Positions 52,446 through 63,803 are shown, counted from the first letter of the stretch. The stretch: DNA of 64,000 bases from Dickeya chrysanthemi NCPPB 402 (GCF_000406105.1 NZ_CM001974.1:2098245-2162244); one strand, 5' to 3'. The notes: generated by a model not told the origin, from the sequence alone. Made by a program: numbers and translations.

Positions 52446-54380
52446 TCAGGATGACTTCCTCACGCGCAAGTACCATTCGCACAGCAAACGCACCTGTTTG
52501 CGGGTGTAGCCTTTTTCCATCATGCGATCGACAAAGTCGTCGTGCTTTTTCTGCTCTTCCGTCGAGGTTTTGGTGTTGAACGAAATCACCGGCAACAGCT
52601 CTTCGGTATTGGAGAACATCTTTTTCTCAATGACCGTACGCAGTTTTTCATAGCTGGTCCAGTTCGGATTACGGCCGTTGTTGCTGGCGCGGGCGCGCAA
52701 TACAAAGTTGACGATCTCGTTGCGGAAATCTTTCGGGTTGCTGATGCCCGCCGGTTTTTCAATTTTCTCCAGTTCAGCGTTCAGAGATTCACGGTCAAAC
52801 AGCTGGCCGGTATCCGGGTCGCGGTACTCCTGATCCTGAATCCAGAAGTCGGCGTAGGTCACGTAACGATCAAAGATGTTCTGGCCGTATTCCGAGTAAG
52901 ATTCAAGGTAAGCCGTCTGGATTTCCTTACCGATGAACTCGGCATATTTGGGAATCAGGTAGCCTTTCAGGTGTTCCAGGTATTTCTCCGCCACATCTTG
53001 CGGGAACTGTTCCCGTTCAATTTGCTGCTCCAGCACATAGAACAGATGGACCGGGTTGGCCGCCACTTCGCTGTGATCAAAGTTGAACACGCGCGAGAGG
53101 ATCTTGAAGGCAAAACGGGTGGAAAGCCCTTTCATGCCTTCATCGACACCGGCGTAATCGCGGTACTCCTGATACGACTTGGCTTTCGGGTCGGTATCTT
53201 TCAGGCTTTCGCCATCGTATACCCGCATTTTTGAGTAGATACTGGAATTTTCCGGATCTTTGAGCCGCGACAGGATGGAGAAACGCGCTAACGTTTCCAG
53301 CGTACCAGGAGCGCAGGGGGCGCGGCTCAGCTCACTGTTTACCAACAGCTTGTCATAAATTCTGACTTCTTCGGAAACCCGCAGGCAGTAAGGCACTTTG
53401 ACGATGTAGACACGGTCGAGAAAGGCCTCGTTGTTTTTGTTGTTACGGAATTGCACCCATTCGGATTCGTTGGAGTGCGCAAGAATAATCCCGTTGAACG
53501 GCAGGGCGGCGATGCCTTCGGTGCCGTTATAGTTACCTTCCTGCGTGGCGGTCAGCAACGGGTGGAGCACCTTGATCGGCGCCTTAAACATTTCCACGAA
53601 TTCCATCACGCCCTGGTTGGCGCGGCACAGCGCGCCGGAGTAACCATAAGCATCCGGGTCGTTTTGTGCGAAATGCTCCAGTTTGCGGATGTCCACCTTA
53701 CCCACCAGCGCTGAAATGTCCTGGTTGTTTTCGTCGCCCGGCTCGGTTTTAGCAATCGCCAATTGGGCCAGGATAGACGGCCATACTTTGACGACACGGA
53801 ACTTGGTAATGTCGCCGCCGAATTCCTGCAACCGTTTTGCTGCCCAGGGTGACATGATGGTGCCCAGATAGCGGCGTGGAACACCGTATTCTTTCTCCAG
53901 AATAGACGCATCTTCCTGCGGGTTGAACAGGCAGAGCGGATGGTCATTGACCGGGCTGCGCTCACCATTGGCGCTGAGAACATAAATAGGAACGCGCTGC
54001 ATCAGCGCTTTCAGCCGTTCGGCCAACGATGATTTACCACCGCCCACCGGCCCCAACAGGTAGAGGATTTGTTTCTTCTCTTCAAGCCCTTGCGCGGCGT
54101 GTTTCAGATAAGAAACGATTTGTTCGATGGCTTCTTCCATGCCATAGAACTCTTCGAACGCAGGGTAGCGGGCAATTACCCGATTGGAAAACAAACGAGA
54201 CAGACGCGGTTCCTGAGCGGTGTCGACCATGACAGGTTCACCGATAGCCATTAACAATCGCTCGGCAGCGTTCACATACGCACTGCGATCTTGCTGACAG
54301 ATGGTAAGAAACTCTTGCAGAGTGAACTCTTCGTCTTTGGCAGCGTCGTAACGCTGACGATAATGATCAAATATGTTCAT
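52446..54380 (-). CDS. yeaG: Serine protein kinase YeaG (PrkA)
   Basis: A 644-residue PrkA-type protein. An AAA+-like N-terminal region with Walker A GPVGGGKSSLAERL near residue 110 is followed by a C-terminal kinase-like domain. In E. coli it supports adaptation to sustained nitrogen starvation. It is the first gene of yeaGH. A sigma-54 promoter about 110 bp upstream fits that role. Confidence 0.95.
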   Translation of the reverse strand: MNIFDHYRQRYDAAKDEEFTLQEFLTICQQDRSAYVNAAERLLMAIGEPVMVDTAQEPRLSRLFSNRVIARYPAFEEFYGMEEAIEQIVSYLKHAAQGLEEKKQILYLLGPVGGGKSSLAERLKALMQRVPIYVLSANGERSPVNDHPLCLFNPQEDASILEKEYGVPRRYLGTIMSPWAAKRLQEFGGDITKFRVVKVWPSILAQLAIAKTEPGDENNQDISALVGKVDIRKLEHFAQNDPDAYGYSGALCRANQGVMEFVEMFKAPIKVLHPLLTATQEGNYNGTEGIAALPFNGIILAHSNESEWVQFRNNKNNEAFLDRVYIVKVPYCLRVSEEVRIYDKLLVNSELSRAPCAPGTLETLARFSILSRLKDPENSSIYSKMRVYDGESLKDTDPKAKSYQEYRDYAGVDEGMKGLSTRFAFKILSRVFNFDHSEVAANPVHLFYVLEQQIEREQFPQDVAEKYLEHLKGYLIPKYAEFIGKEIQTAYLESYSEYGQNIFDRYVTYADFWIQDQEYRDPDTGQLFDRESLNAELEKIEKPAGISNPKDFRNEIVNFVLRARASNNGRNPNWTSYEKLRTVIEKKMFSNTEELLPVISFNTKTSTEEQKKHDDFVDRMMEKGYTRKQVRLLCEWYLRVRKSS

Positions 54381-54831
54381 AGCGTTGCCCGTCCTTCGTC
54401 GATTAACACAGAGTAAGAGAGCGAATGGTATGTATAAAGCCTATGTAATGGATGGCTCTCCCGGAAGAAGACTTCGTACTGAAATACAGCAACCCTTATG
54501 CCAACTTGACTGGTCACTGATCATCGGATAACCGACGACCCGTTGTAATCAGTAGAAATCCTCTGCCTTGTTTAAAGCGTAGTTTGCATCCATAAAATTG
54601 CCTCTATTCTTACGTCGCATTTTTAAGATATTTCAATGACTCACTTCGGCATGACAGCGCAAAACCCGGTTTCTTTATCGCCCAACGCAGACCCGATGCG
54701 GGGTGACGGCAGACAGATGAAATCGTTATAACTTATGTATCTTTCACATTAATGTGATGTATGTAGGACTCCGGTGCTGCTATTGTGCTGAATGTGATCA
54801 AATACGTAACATTGAAGGGAGTACGACCACC
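54381..54831. other. yeaG-mipA divergent intergenic region
   Basis: About 450 bp. It contains the sigma-54 promoter of yeaGH and a perfect palindrome TCACATTAATGTGA at 54745-54758 toward mipA. No clear NtrC site (GCAC...GGTGC) was seen. Confidence 0.6.
54488..54504 (-). promoter_or_regulatory. Sigma-54 promoter of yeaGH
   Basis: On the minus strand TTGGCATAAGGGTTGCT has the -24 TTGGCA, six bases between TGGCA and TTGCT, and the -12 TTGCT. It agrees with the consensus YTGGCACG-N4-TTGCW. Confidence 0.85.
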
Positions 54832-55581
54832 GTGAAAAAATACGTATTAACCGCCCTGGCGGCGATGCTGGCGGGAACCGGTGCAGTTCCCACTGCGTCG
54901 GCGGACGAGTTTTCCCTGGGGCTGGGCGCTGTCGGCGAAACGCCGATATACCGTGGCGATAGCGGGCACGTTTATCCTTTTCCTATGGTGAATTACGACA
55001 GCGAGAGCCTTTATCTGCGTGGTTTGCAGGGAGGGTATTACCTGTGGAACGACGAGCAAAACAAGTTATCGCTGACCGCCTATTACAGCCCTTTCGGTTT
55101 TAAACCGGGCGATAGCGATGATAACCAGATGAAGCAGCTTGAACGCCGACGCGGCACGCTGATGGCGGGGGTGGCTTACCGCTATGACGCCCGGTGGGGA
55201 ACGTTGCGGACTACGCTTGCGGGAGACACGCTGGATTACAGCAACGGCCTGGTGTGGGATTCCGCCTACCTGTACCGTTTCAATGATGGCGACTGGAGCC
55301 TGACGCCGGGCGTCGGGATTACCTGGTCGAGTGAAAACCAGAATCGTTACTATTATGGCGTCACTGGCGATGAATCGGCGCGTTCCGGATTACGTAATTA
55401 CCAGCCGAATGATAGCTGGTCGCCGTACGTCGAGCTGAATGCCGGGTATAAAATCAATGCCAGTTGGAGTTCCTGGGTGAGCGGGCGCTATATCCGGCTA
55501 TCGGATGAAGTCAAAGACAGCCCGATGGTGGATAAAAGCTATAACCTGATGCTGGGGGGCGGCGTCAGTTATCGTTTCTAA
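54832..55581 (+). CDS. mipA: MltA-interacting outer-membrane protein MipA
   Basis: A 249-residue outer-membrane protein of the MipA/OmpV family. The signal peptide spans about residues 1-24 (cleavage near ASA-DEFSLG). It is then beta-strand rich, ending in aromatic-terminated GVSYRF as expected of an outer-membrane barrel. MipA scaffolds MltA and PBP1B in E. coli. The GTG at 54832 follows GGGAG; an ATG at 54754 would precede the signal peptide and is rejected. It is beside yeaG, as in E. coli. Confidence 0.92.
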   Translation: MKKYVLTALAAMLAGTGAVPTASADEFSLGLGAVGETPIYRGDSGHVYPFPMVNYDSESLYLRGLQGGYYLWNDEQNKLSLTAYYSPFGFKPGDSDDNQMKQLERRRGTLMAGVAYRYDARWGTLRTTLAGDTLDYSNGLVWDSAYLYRFNDGDWSLTPGVGITWSSENQNRYYYGVTGDESARSGLRNYQPNDSWSPYVELNAGYKINASWSSWVSGRYIRLSDEVKDSPMVDKSYNLMLGGGVSYRF

Positions 55582-55768
55582 GCGATACCTGAGACGGGAC
55601 GATCGCCCAAATGGGGATTGGGTAAGCAAGCCGACCCGCTGACGTATGGCAGGGGCTTTAATGTCAAAAGGTTGTGCATCGGCTGCACAAAAATGGGGTG
55701 GATTCACCCCATTTGCACATTAATGGCGCAACTGAGGTTTGCTACCCTGAAGGCAGGAGGGTAAACGC

Positions 55769-56620
55769 ATGATCAAGCAGGTAAAGTTCCCGAGTGGAGA
55801 AACGGTCCCCGCGATTGGACAGGGGACCTGGTTTATGGGCGAAAGCGCTCAACGAAAGGGCAGCGAAGTCAGGGCGTTACAGGCTGGTATCGATCTGGGC
55901 ATGACGCTGATTGATACCGCGGAGATGTATGCTGACGGCGGTGCGGAAGACGTTGTGGGGGAAGCGATTCGCGGTCGCCGCGAGCGAGTCTATCTGGTCT
56001 CTAAGGTGTATCCGCATAATGCGGGCGGAGAGCGGGCGATTGCCGCCTGCGAGCGTAGCCTGAAACGCCTGCAAACCGATTATATCGATCTGTATTTGTT
56101 GCACTGGCGTGGCGGTATTCCGCTGGTCGATACCATCGCTGCGATGGAGAGACTGCAACAGTCCGGTAAAATTAGGCGCTGGGGCGTATCCAATCTGGAT
56201 ACCGATGATATGGCGGAGCTGTGGTCATATCGGGGAGGCGAACAGTGTCAGACCAACCAGGTGCTGTATCATTTGGGTTCACGAGGCATTGAGTATGATT
56301 TGTTGCCCTGGTGTCAGCAGCGGCAACTGCCCGTGATGGCGTATTGTCCGTTGGCTCAGGCCGGGCAACTGCGTTACGACCTGCTCACACACCCGGCGGT
56401 CGTGCAGGTGGCGCAACAACAGGCACTGACGCCGGCACAGGTGCTGTTGGCTTGGGTAATTCGCCAGTCTGGCGTTATTGCTATTCCGAAAGCCAGCACA
56501 CTGGCGCATGTCACAGAGAATGCCGCGGCACTTGAGGTGACGTTGTCACCTGAGCATCTTGCCATTCTGGATGCGGCGTATCCTGCGCCACATCGCAAAC
56601 AACCGTTGGATGTGGTGTAG
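55769..56620 (+). CDS. yeaE: Aldo/keto reductase YeaE
   Basis: A 283-residue NADPH-dependent aldo/keto reductase. The catalytic tetrad is visible: Asp and Tyr in DTAEMYADG near residue 49, Lys in VSKVYPHN near 77 and His in LHWRGGIP near 111. E. coli YeaE reduces methylglyoxal. A GGAGG lies upstream of the ATG. Confidence 0.94.
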   Translation: MIKQVKFPSGETVPAIGQGTWFMGESAQRKGSEVRALQAGIDLGMTLIDTAEMYADGGAEDVVGEAIRGRRERVYLVSKVYPHNAGGERAIAACERSLKRLQTDYIDLYLLHWRGGIPLVDTIAAMERLQQSGKIRRWGVSNLDTDDMAELWSYRGGEQCQTNQVLYHLGSRGIEYDLLPWCQQRQLPVMAYCPLAQAGQLRYDLLTHPAVVQVAQQQALTPAQVLLAWVIRQSGVIAIPKASTLAHVTENAAALEVTLSPEHLAILDAAYPAPHRKQPLDVV

Positions 56621-56674
56621 ACGAGACGTTGCAGCATGGCTGGCACAAGCCAGCCATGAACGAAAGCGATAAGG

Positions 56675-57547
56675 TTATTTGCGCAGGCGAAGCGTTGTAG
56701 TCAACTGTGCCGGCGCCTGTGTGGTTGCTATGAACGGCTGAGTAACGCGCGCGGTTTCAACACAAACAAACGTCTGGTAGCCGTCATCCGTCATGTCGCT
56801 GATGGTGCGCGACAGTTCTGCGCCCGGATTCCAGGCCACCACATCGCTGTGATGAGCGTGGTGCACTTCAATGGTGCGTTTCAGTACCGGGTCTTCAATC
56901 AGGCTGACTGGTGCCGGTTGGGTGTAAATACGATCAGTACGTGTAGTGAAGGTCAGATCACCCTGTTGGGTATCGGTTTTGCCATCGTTAACCTTGTCGA
57001 TAAAGGTATTGCCCAGCCCGCTGATACGAATTTTGCTGATGTCGCCAATCTGGAAATAGGTGTGCAGCGCGCTGGTGATGCTGTAGTCGCCGTGGCATTC
57101 GAGTTCCATACGGCATTCCTCGGCACTGAAATGGAAGCGTGCAAGAACGGTAAAGGCATGCGGCCAACTGGCGCGAGTCTGCTCGGAGTCACGCAATGTG
57201 AAGGCGAGGGTTACGCCATTTGCATCTTCACTGTGAGAGGTGAACTCCCATGCCAGCAGGCGGCCAAAGCCGTGGTTGGGCTGTGCCGCCGGGCCGAACC
57301 AGGGGAAGCAAATCGGTACGCCGCCACGAATAGCCACGCCGTTTTCGAATGGTGTGTTATCGCTTAGCCAGAGTACCGGCTGTTCGCCTGTGGGCTGCCA
57401 ACTGAGCAGATGCGCCCCCTGTAGTGCAACGGCAGCGCGAACCTGTGGATGATCCACCACAATAACCGGTAGTTGATCCAGTTGGCGTTGGCTCAGATGT
57501 GTGGTGATCGCATTATCGATGGGAAGTGAATAAATTTTATCGTTCAT
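56675..57547 (-). CDS. yeaD: Glucose-6-phosphate 1-epimerase-like YeaD
   Basis: A 290-residue member of the aldose-1-epimerase-like family, hexose-6-phosphate mutarotase type. It has the family RGGVPICFPWFGP near residue 73 and a catalytic-region His in SALHTYFQIGD. It interconverts anomers of glucose 6-phosphate. It is beside gapA, as in E. coli. Confidence 0.93.
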   Translation of the reverse strand: MNDKIYSLPIDNAITTHLSQRQLDQLPVIVVDHPQVRAAVALQGAHLLSWQPTGEQPVLWLSDNTPFENGVAIRGGVPICFPWFGPAAQPNHGFGRLLAWEFTSHSEDANGVTLAFTLRDSEQTRASWPHAFTVLARFHFSAEECRMELECHGDYSITSALHTYFQIGDISKIRISGLGNTFIDKVNDGKTDTQQGDLTFTTRTDRIYTQPAPVSLIEDPVLKRTIEVHHAHHSDVVAWNPGAELSRTISDMTDDGYQTFVCVETARVTQPFIATTQAPAQLTTTLRLRK

Positions 57548-57576
57548 GGTATTGGTTTGCCTTGGTGGTCTTGTTG

Positions 57577-57658
57577 TATACCCTCAATAATTCGAGTTTC
57601 AGGACAACACGCTCGCGTGTTGAGCAACGCACCTGCAACGTGAAGTATGACGGGTATA
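57577..57658 (+). repeat. TATACCC-ended intergenic repeat, copy C
   Basis: An 82-bp copy from TATACCC to CGGGTATA, containing ATAATTCGAGTTTCAGG, CAACGCACCTGCAACG and TGAAGTATGACGGGTATA. The centre carries a perfect hairpin CAACACGC/GCGTGTTG. Confidence 0.88.
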
Positions 57659-57666
57659 TACCCAAT

Positions 57667-57694
57667 AAAAAAGGGCGACTTATGTCGCCCTTTT
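57667..57694 (-). terminator. Terminator after gapA
   Basis: GGGCGAC, loop TTAT, GTCGCCC. A-run on the left gives U6 for the minus-strand transcript. Confidence 0.92.
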
Positions 57695-57714
57695 ATCATC
57701 TATTCATCGCCACA

Positions 57715-59059
<1,345 letters not shown>

Positions 59060-59476
59060 ATGACCAAGACAACTGTTTTCCAACGTAATCTGGATGAGTT
59101 AACCGATTTGCAGCGACAGGTCACGCAGCAGCGTGGGACGGAAAGTCCTTACACCGGTAAACTGCTGCATAACAAGCGCACCGGCGTTTATCACTGTTTG
59201 TGTTGCCATCAACCGCTGTTTTATTCTGACGATAAATATGATTCCGGCTGCGGCTGGCCGAGCTTTGATAGTCCGGTGAGCGCGAATGCTATCCGCTATC
59301 TTGATGACTATTCCCATCATATGCACCGCATTGAAATCCGTTGCAGCCAATGTGATTCGCACTTGGGGCATGTGTTCCCGGATGGCCCGCAAGAGACGAC
59401 CGGCGAGCGTTATTGCGTGAATTCTGTGTCGCTCAGTTTTATCGATGCAGAAGACGGTCAGCAGACGGATGGTTAG
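59060..59476 (+). CDS. msrB: Peptide methionine-R-sulfoxide reductase MsrB
   Basis: A 138-residue repair enzyme, which reduces methionine-R-sulfoxide in proteins. Zinc is held by two CxxC pairs (CLCCHQP and CSQCDSH), and the catalytic Cys is in [11 protein letters not shown] near residue 119. The ATG at 59060 is placed by homology; the frame is open from 59003. yeaC follows 65 bp downstream. Confidence 0.95.
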   Translation: MTKTTVFQRNLDELTDLQRQVTQQRGTESPYTGKLLHNKRTGVYHCLCCHQPLFYSDDKYDSGCGWPSFDSPVSANAIRYLDDYSHHMHRIEIRCSQCDSHLGHVFPDGPQETTGERYCVNSVSLSFIDAEDGQQTDG

Positions 59477-59541
59477 CCGCGTTAATACACTATATTGACT
59501 TGAAACGTTTCAGCCAAATCTGACTTCAGGCAAAAGAAAAC

Positions 59542-59817
59542 ATGCAATTAGATGATTTAATAAACAGCATGACGCCGGAAATTTATCAGCGTCTGACCAC
59601 TGCGGTGGAATTGGGTAAATGGCCGGACGGTGTAGCGCTGACGGCGGAGCAAAAAGAAAATGCATTGCAGATGGTGATGCTGTGGCAGGCACGCAATAAC
59701 GCCGAAGCCGACCACATGACGATCAACACCCGCGGTGAAATTGAAATGAAAAGCAAGCAGGAGCTCAAGCAGCGGTTTGCCGGCGATACCATCACCACAC
59801 TGAAACCGCAAGACTAA
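59542..59817 (+). CDS. yeaC: YeaC family protein (DUF1315)
   Basis: A 91-residue conserved protein of unknown function. It has the family start LDDLINSMTPEIYQRLTTAVELG. It is downstream of msrB, as in E. coli. Confidence 0.92.
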   Translation: MQLDDLINSMTPEIYQRLTTAVELGKWPDGVALTAEQKENALQMVMLWQARNNAEADHMTINTRGEIEMKSKQELKQRFAGDTITTLKPQD

Positions 59818-59822
59818 ACCCA

Positions 59823-59851
59823 ATCACGCCAGCGTTGTCGACTGGCGTGAT
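59823..59851. repeat. Convergent-end hairpin yeaC/pncA
   Basis: Perfect 10-bp arms ATCACGCCAG/CTGGCGTGAT around a nine-base loop. There is no T-run, so it is a possible RNA-stabilising hairpin rather than a clear terminator. Confidence 0.5.
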
Positions 59852-59862
59852 GAGCACGTGAA

Positions 59863-60504
59863 TTAGTGACCGAGCGATGCAATAAACGTCGGCAGGTCAA
59901 CCAGCGTGGCGCCGTGTTTCTCCATCACTTCCAGCGCCTGCTGGCTATCTTTCGGGTGCAGGTTTACGCCGCGGCAGCCGTCGGCCAGTACTTCGGTTTG
60001 ATACCCCAGCGCCAGCGCATCCAGCACGGTATATTTCACGCAGTAATCCGTCGCCAGCCCCATGATGGTCAACCGGGTGATGTTTCTGGCCGCCAGCCAA
60101 TCGTGTAACTCGGTGCGGGTGCGGCGACCGTTATCGAAAAAGGCGCTATAGCTGTCGATAAAAGGGTGTGTTCCCTTGCGCACGACCCAATTTATGGCCT
60201 GCTGGTTCAGTTTGTGATGAAAGTCGGCGCCGGGTGAGCCTTGTACACAATGTTCCGGCCACCAGACTTGCGGCAAACCGTCCAGTTCGCCTTGCTCGCC
60301 GATACGGGTGCCGGAGTTGACGGCGAAACTGCGGTGATCCGCCGGATGCCAGTCCTGGCAGGCAACCACCATCACCCCGGCCTGCTGGCAAGCGGCGATA
60401 GCCTGATTGGCTATCGCGACCACGCTGTCGCCGTCCGAGACGGCCAGCGCGCCGCCGGCACAGAAGTCATTTTGGATATCCACCAGCAAGAGTACTCTGT
60501 TCAT
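59863..60504 (-). CDS. pncA: Nicotinamidase PncA
   Basis: A 213-residue hydrolase, which converts nicotinamide to nicotinic acid for NAD salvage. The triad is visible as Asp in LVDIQNDFCAGG near residue 10, Lys in VVRKGTHP near 112 and Cys in GLATDYCVKYT near 156. It is just downstream of ansA on the same strand and probably cotranscribed. Confidence 0.95.
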   Translation of the reverse strand: MNRVLLLVDIQNDFCAGGALAVSDGDSVVAIANQAIAACQQAGVMVVACQDWHPADHRSFAVNSGTRIGEQGELDGLPQVWWPEHCVQGSPGADFHHKLNQQAINWVVRKGTHPFIDSYSAFFDNGRRTRTELHDWLAARNITRLTIMGLATDYCVKYTVLDALALGYQTEVLADGCRGVNLHPKDSQQALEVMEKHGATLVDLPTFIASLGH

Positions 60505-60549
60505 ATTATCTTCTTCTTATTGATGTTTTATGTGTTTGTTGCAGGCGAT

Positions 60550-61569
60550 TCAGTCTTTGTCGCTCAGTTCTCCGCGCAGGTTCTGTTGCATAAGCTGGCG
60601 GATCTGTTCGGGAGAAAGATCGTTCCTGCTTAACAGATAATGCAATTTCGTCAGTGCCGCTTCAACCGTCATGTCGAACCCGCTGATGACGCCGGCCTGC
60701 GCCAGCGCGTTACCAGTGGCATAACCGTCCATGTTGACCCGCCCGGAAATACATTGCGTCAGGTTAACTACCACAATGCCGCGCTCTGAAGCCTGACGGA
60801 GCTCGTCAAGCAAACCTGAGCTTTGGGGCGCATTACCGACGCCATACGAGCGCAGAATCAGTGCCTTAACCGGCTGGCGGAGGAAATTGCTCACCACGTC
60901 GGCGGAAATCCCCGGATAGATGGTCACCACGCCGATGGGCTGCGGGGTGATGGCGTGAACTATCAAGGAGCCGTCGATCGGATCCGGATTAACCGGCGTC
61001 AGACGGCGAATATGGATACCGGCTTCCAGTAATGGCGGGAAGTTAGGCGAAGCAAAAGCGTCAAAACCATCGGCATGCGCTTTGGTGGTGCGATTGCCGC
61101 GCAATAATTTGTTGTTGAAGAACAGGCTGACCTCATTAACCGGATGATTGGCGGCTACGTACAACGCATTCAGCAGGTTGGTTTGCCCATCGGAGCGCAA
61201 TTCCGCCAGCGGAATTTGTGACCCTGTCACAATAACCGGTTTGGCAAGATTCTCCAGCATGAAAGACAGCGCTGAAGCAGTAAACGCCATCGTGTCGGTG
61301 CCGTGGAGAATCACGAATCCATCGTATTGGTCATAGTTTTGCTGGATATCGTTTGCAATCGATTGCCAGTCTGACGGCGTCATATCAGAGGAATCAATCA
61401 ACGGCGTATATTCATGGATAGTAAACGAGGGCATCTCCGGGCGGTGGAATTCCGGCATTTGCGCCAACTGTTGTTGCAGGTGGCCGGAAACCGGGACATA
61501 ACCGTGGGCGGAACGCTGCATACCGATAGTGCCGCCGGTATAGGCGACGTAGATGGATTTCTTTTGCAT
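60550..61569 (-). CDS. ansA: L-asparaginase I, cytoplasmic
   Basis: A 339-residue type I asparaginase. The active-site signatures are YTGGTIG near residue 10 and LHGTDTMAFTASAL near 89. It has no signal peptide, in keeping with the low-affinity cytoplasmic enzyme. The ATG at 61569 matches the E. coli start (QKKSIYVAYTGG); an in-frame ATG at 61590 is rejected. Confidence 0.96.
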   Translation of the reverse strand: MQKKSIYVAYTGGTIGMQRSAHGYVPVSGHLQQQLAQMPEFHRPEMPSFTIHEYTPLIDSSDMTPSDWQSIANDIQQNYDQYDGFVILHGTDTMAFTASALSFMLENLAKPVIVTGSQIPLAELRSDGQTNLLNALYVAANHPVNEVSLFFNNKLLRGNRTTKAHADGFDAFASPNFPPLLEAGIHIRRLTPVNPDPIDGSLIVHAITPQPIGVVTIYPGISADVVSNFLRQPVKALILRSYGVGNAPQSSGLLDELRQASERGIVVVNLTQCISGRVNMDGYATGNALAQAGVISGFDMTVEAALTKLHYLLSRNDLSPEQIRQLMQQNLRGELSDKD

Positions 61570-61652
61570 GGGTGCGATTGGTCGGGACACTGTTGGTTGT
61601 CGAAAGGGATAGCCCTGGGAAATGGGATTATAAAAAGGTTTCAGTAGTAAAG

Positions 61653-61676
61653 ACAGCCCGACAGGCGTCGGGCTGT
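61653..61676 (-). terminator. Hairpin after sppA
   Basis: Perfect 10-bp arms ACAGCCCGAC/GTCGGGCTGT. The minus-strand tail CTTTACTACT is only weakly U-rich. Confidence 0.55.
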
Positions 61677-61687
61677 GTAAGCGTGTG

Positions 61688-63538
61688 TTAGCGTAGGTCG
61701 CCGCAATTCAGGCACAAAGCATAACGATTTTGCGGATCGTTCAGGGCATCCAGAATTGATGTCTGGGCGTGAACGGTTTGCGCCAGTTGAATAACCGGTG
61801 CGGGGATCACCGCCTGCAAGGCGGAAGGCAGCATCGCGTAGACGGCGCTCCTGACCTGAGTGAACATGGCATTGAGCAAGTCCGACTCTTCGGTATACCA
61901 GCTCAACTGATACTGTTCCAGTTTGGCCAGTTCCGCGGCTTTTTTCACGGCATCGTCAAAGTCGCCTAACTGATCGACCAACCCATTGGTTTTCGCATCG
62001 CTACCGACCCAGACATGGCCCTGGGCGATGGCATCGACTTCCTGCGTCGTTTTCCGGCGAGACTGAGCAACCAGTGAAATGAAATTCTGATAACCACGTT
62101 CGATGCTAATTTGCATCAGTTGGCTGGCTTGTGACGGCAAGGCCTTAGTTTGAGACAGATCAGCCAATGGCGACGTCGCCACGCCGTCGGTATGTACCCC
62201 AATGCTATCCAGCGCGTTTTCAAACGTGGTAACCACACCGAAAATTCCAATCGAGCCGGTCAGAGTACTGGGGCTGGCAATAATGGTGTTTGCCGGGGTG
62301 GAGATCCAGTAACCGCCAGAGGCGGCCATACCCCCCATCGATACGACGACCGGTTTACCGGCTTGCCGTGCGGCCATCAGCTCTGAGCGAATCAGCTCGG
62401 AAGCGGTCACACTGCCGCCAGGGCTGTTGACCCGCAGGATGATGGCTTTGACTTTCGGGTCCAGACGCGCATCGCGAATCTGTGCGGCGGTGGTGTCGCC
62501 GCCGACGTACCCCGGCGTTTCTTTACCATCGACAATCGTCCCGCTGGCAAACACGACGGCGATCTCGTTGGTACTGACGGCGGGAGGCGCCGGTGTGTAA
62601 TCATAGATGCTGGTAAAATTGAAGTTTTTGGTCTTGGCGTCCCACCCAAAGGCTTTTATCAACGCCTGTTCAACCATCGAACGGGAGGCGACTTCGTCCA
62701 CCAGTTTATTTTCCAGCGCATAGCGAGCTGTATCGCCATCCACTGTTTGCAGGTTGGCGAGTATCTTCTCAGCACCGGGGAACAGCTGTTGTGGGGTGAT
62801 CTGGCGATTGGCCGCTACCGTGTCGAGATAGTGTTGCCAAAGGGTGGAAATCCAGCGGTTGTCGGCCTCACGGGCGTCAGGCGACATATCGTCGCGGATA
62901 AACGGCTCGACGGCGGACTTGTAAGTGCCCACGCGGAAAATATGGGCGGTCACCTTCAGCTTATCCAACAACGTTTTGTAATACAGGTTGCTGGTGGCGA
63001 AACCGTGCAGATCGATATTACCCTGCGGCGTCAGGTAAATTTTATTGGCGAAGCTGGCCAGATAATATTGCGTCTGGTTGAAGTTGTCGCCGACGGCAAA
63101 AATCGGTTTGCCGGCATCGCGGAATTCGCGCAGCGCTTTGCCGATGTATTGCAACGAAGGCTGATCCGCGCCGACGAAATCAGACAAGTCCATCACCATG
63201 CCGGTAATATTGCTGTCGTCTTTGGCCTGACGGATGCTATCAACGATATCAAACAACGAATTCTCCTGATGACGGCTTGCCGACACGCCGAAGAACTCCC
63301 GCCCGAACTGACGCAGCTTATTATTCATGGCGGGTTTATCCACCACGACCCCCGTCAGATCCAGCAGTAACGCTCCCCGTGCCGGCTCAGCCTGCGGGGT
63401 TTTTAACTGGCTGTAGATTCCGATACCGACCAGGATCAAACAGATCAGAAAAAGGTTGAGGATAAATTCGCGGGTAAAATTCAGCAGGCGCCACCCCCAT
63501 CTGAATATTCCACTGAAAATTCGCCACATTGTGCGCAT
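61688..63538 (-). CDS. sppA: Signal peptide peptidase SppA (protease IV)
   Basis: A 616-residue inner-membrane serine protease, which degrades cleaved signal peptides. An N-terminal hydrophobic anchor (about residues 25-43) is followed by two S49 repeats. The catalytic lysine is in VGTYKSAVEPF near 207 and the serine in GGMAASGGYW near 405, the Ser/Lys dyad. The ATG at 63538 is preceded by GGAG at 5-nt spacing, better than a GTG at 63544. Confidence 0.94.
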   Translation of the reverse strand: MRTMWRIFSGIFRWGWRLLNFTREFILNLFLICLILVGIGIYSQLKTPQAEPARGALLLDLTGVVVDKPAMNNKLRQFGREFFGVSASRHQENSLFDIVDSIRQAKDDSNITGMVMDLSDFVGADQPSLQYIGKALREFRDAGKPIFAVGDNFNQTQYYLASFANKIYLTPQGNIDLHGFATSNLYYKTLLDKLKVTAHIFRVGTYKSAVEPFIRDDMSPDAREADNRWISTLWQHYLDTVAANRQITPQQLFPGAEKILANLQTVDGDTARYALENKLVDEVASRSMVEQALIKAFGWDAKTKNFNFTSIYDYTPAPPAVSTNEIAVVFASGTIVDGKETPGYVGGDTTAAQIRDARLDPKVKAIILRVNSPGGSVTASELIRSELMAARQAGKPVVVSMGGMAASGGYWISTPANTIIASPSTLTGSIGIFGVVTTFENALDSIGVHTDGVATSPLADLSQTKALPSQASQLMQISIERGYQNFISLVAQSRRKTTQEVDAIAQGHVWVGSDAKTNGLVDQLGDFDDAVKKAAELAKLEQYQLSWYTEESDLLNAMFTQVRSAVYAMLPSALQAVIPAPVIQLAQTVHAQTSILDALNDPQNRYALCLNCGDLR

Positions 63539-63803
63539 GTCCACTCCGTCAAAAGAAAACTGGGTTTAAGCTGTGCTCCGTATTGCCGGATAAGATGGCA
63601 TTGCCAATGTTATCTGCGCAATTGCATCCGTATGCAGGCACTGGCGGTATCCTAATGAGCGATAGAATAAAAGTCAGCTATTTATCTTGCCTTATGGTCG
63701 GTAGCTGGGGGCTAACTTGTAACAAATCTTCTACCTGTGCTACCGTGGCGCGCAACCGGATTTTATTTACCGACAGCAGATTTTTCATGACAGGAGAGAG
63801 GTG

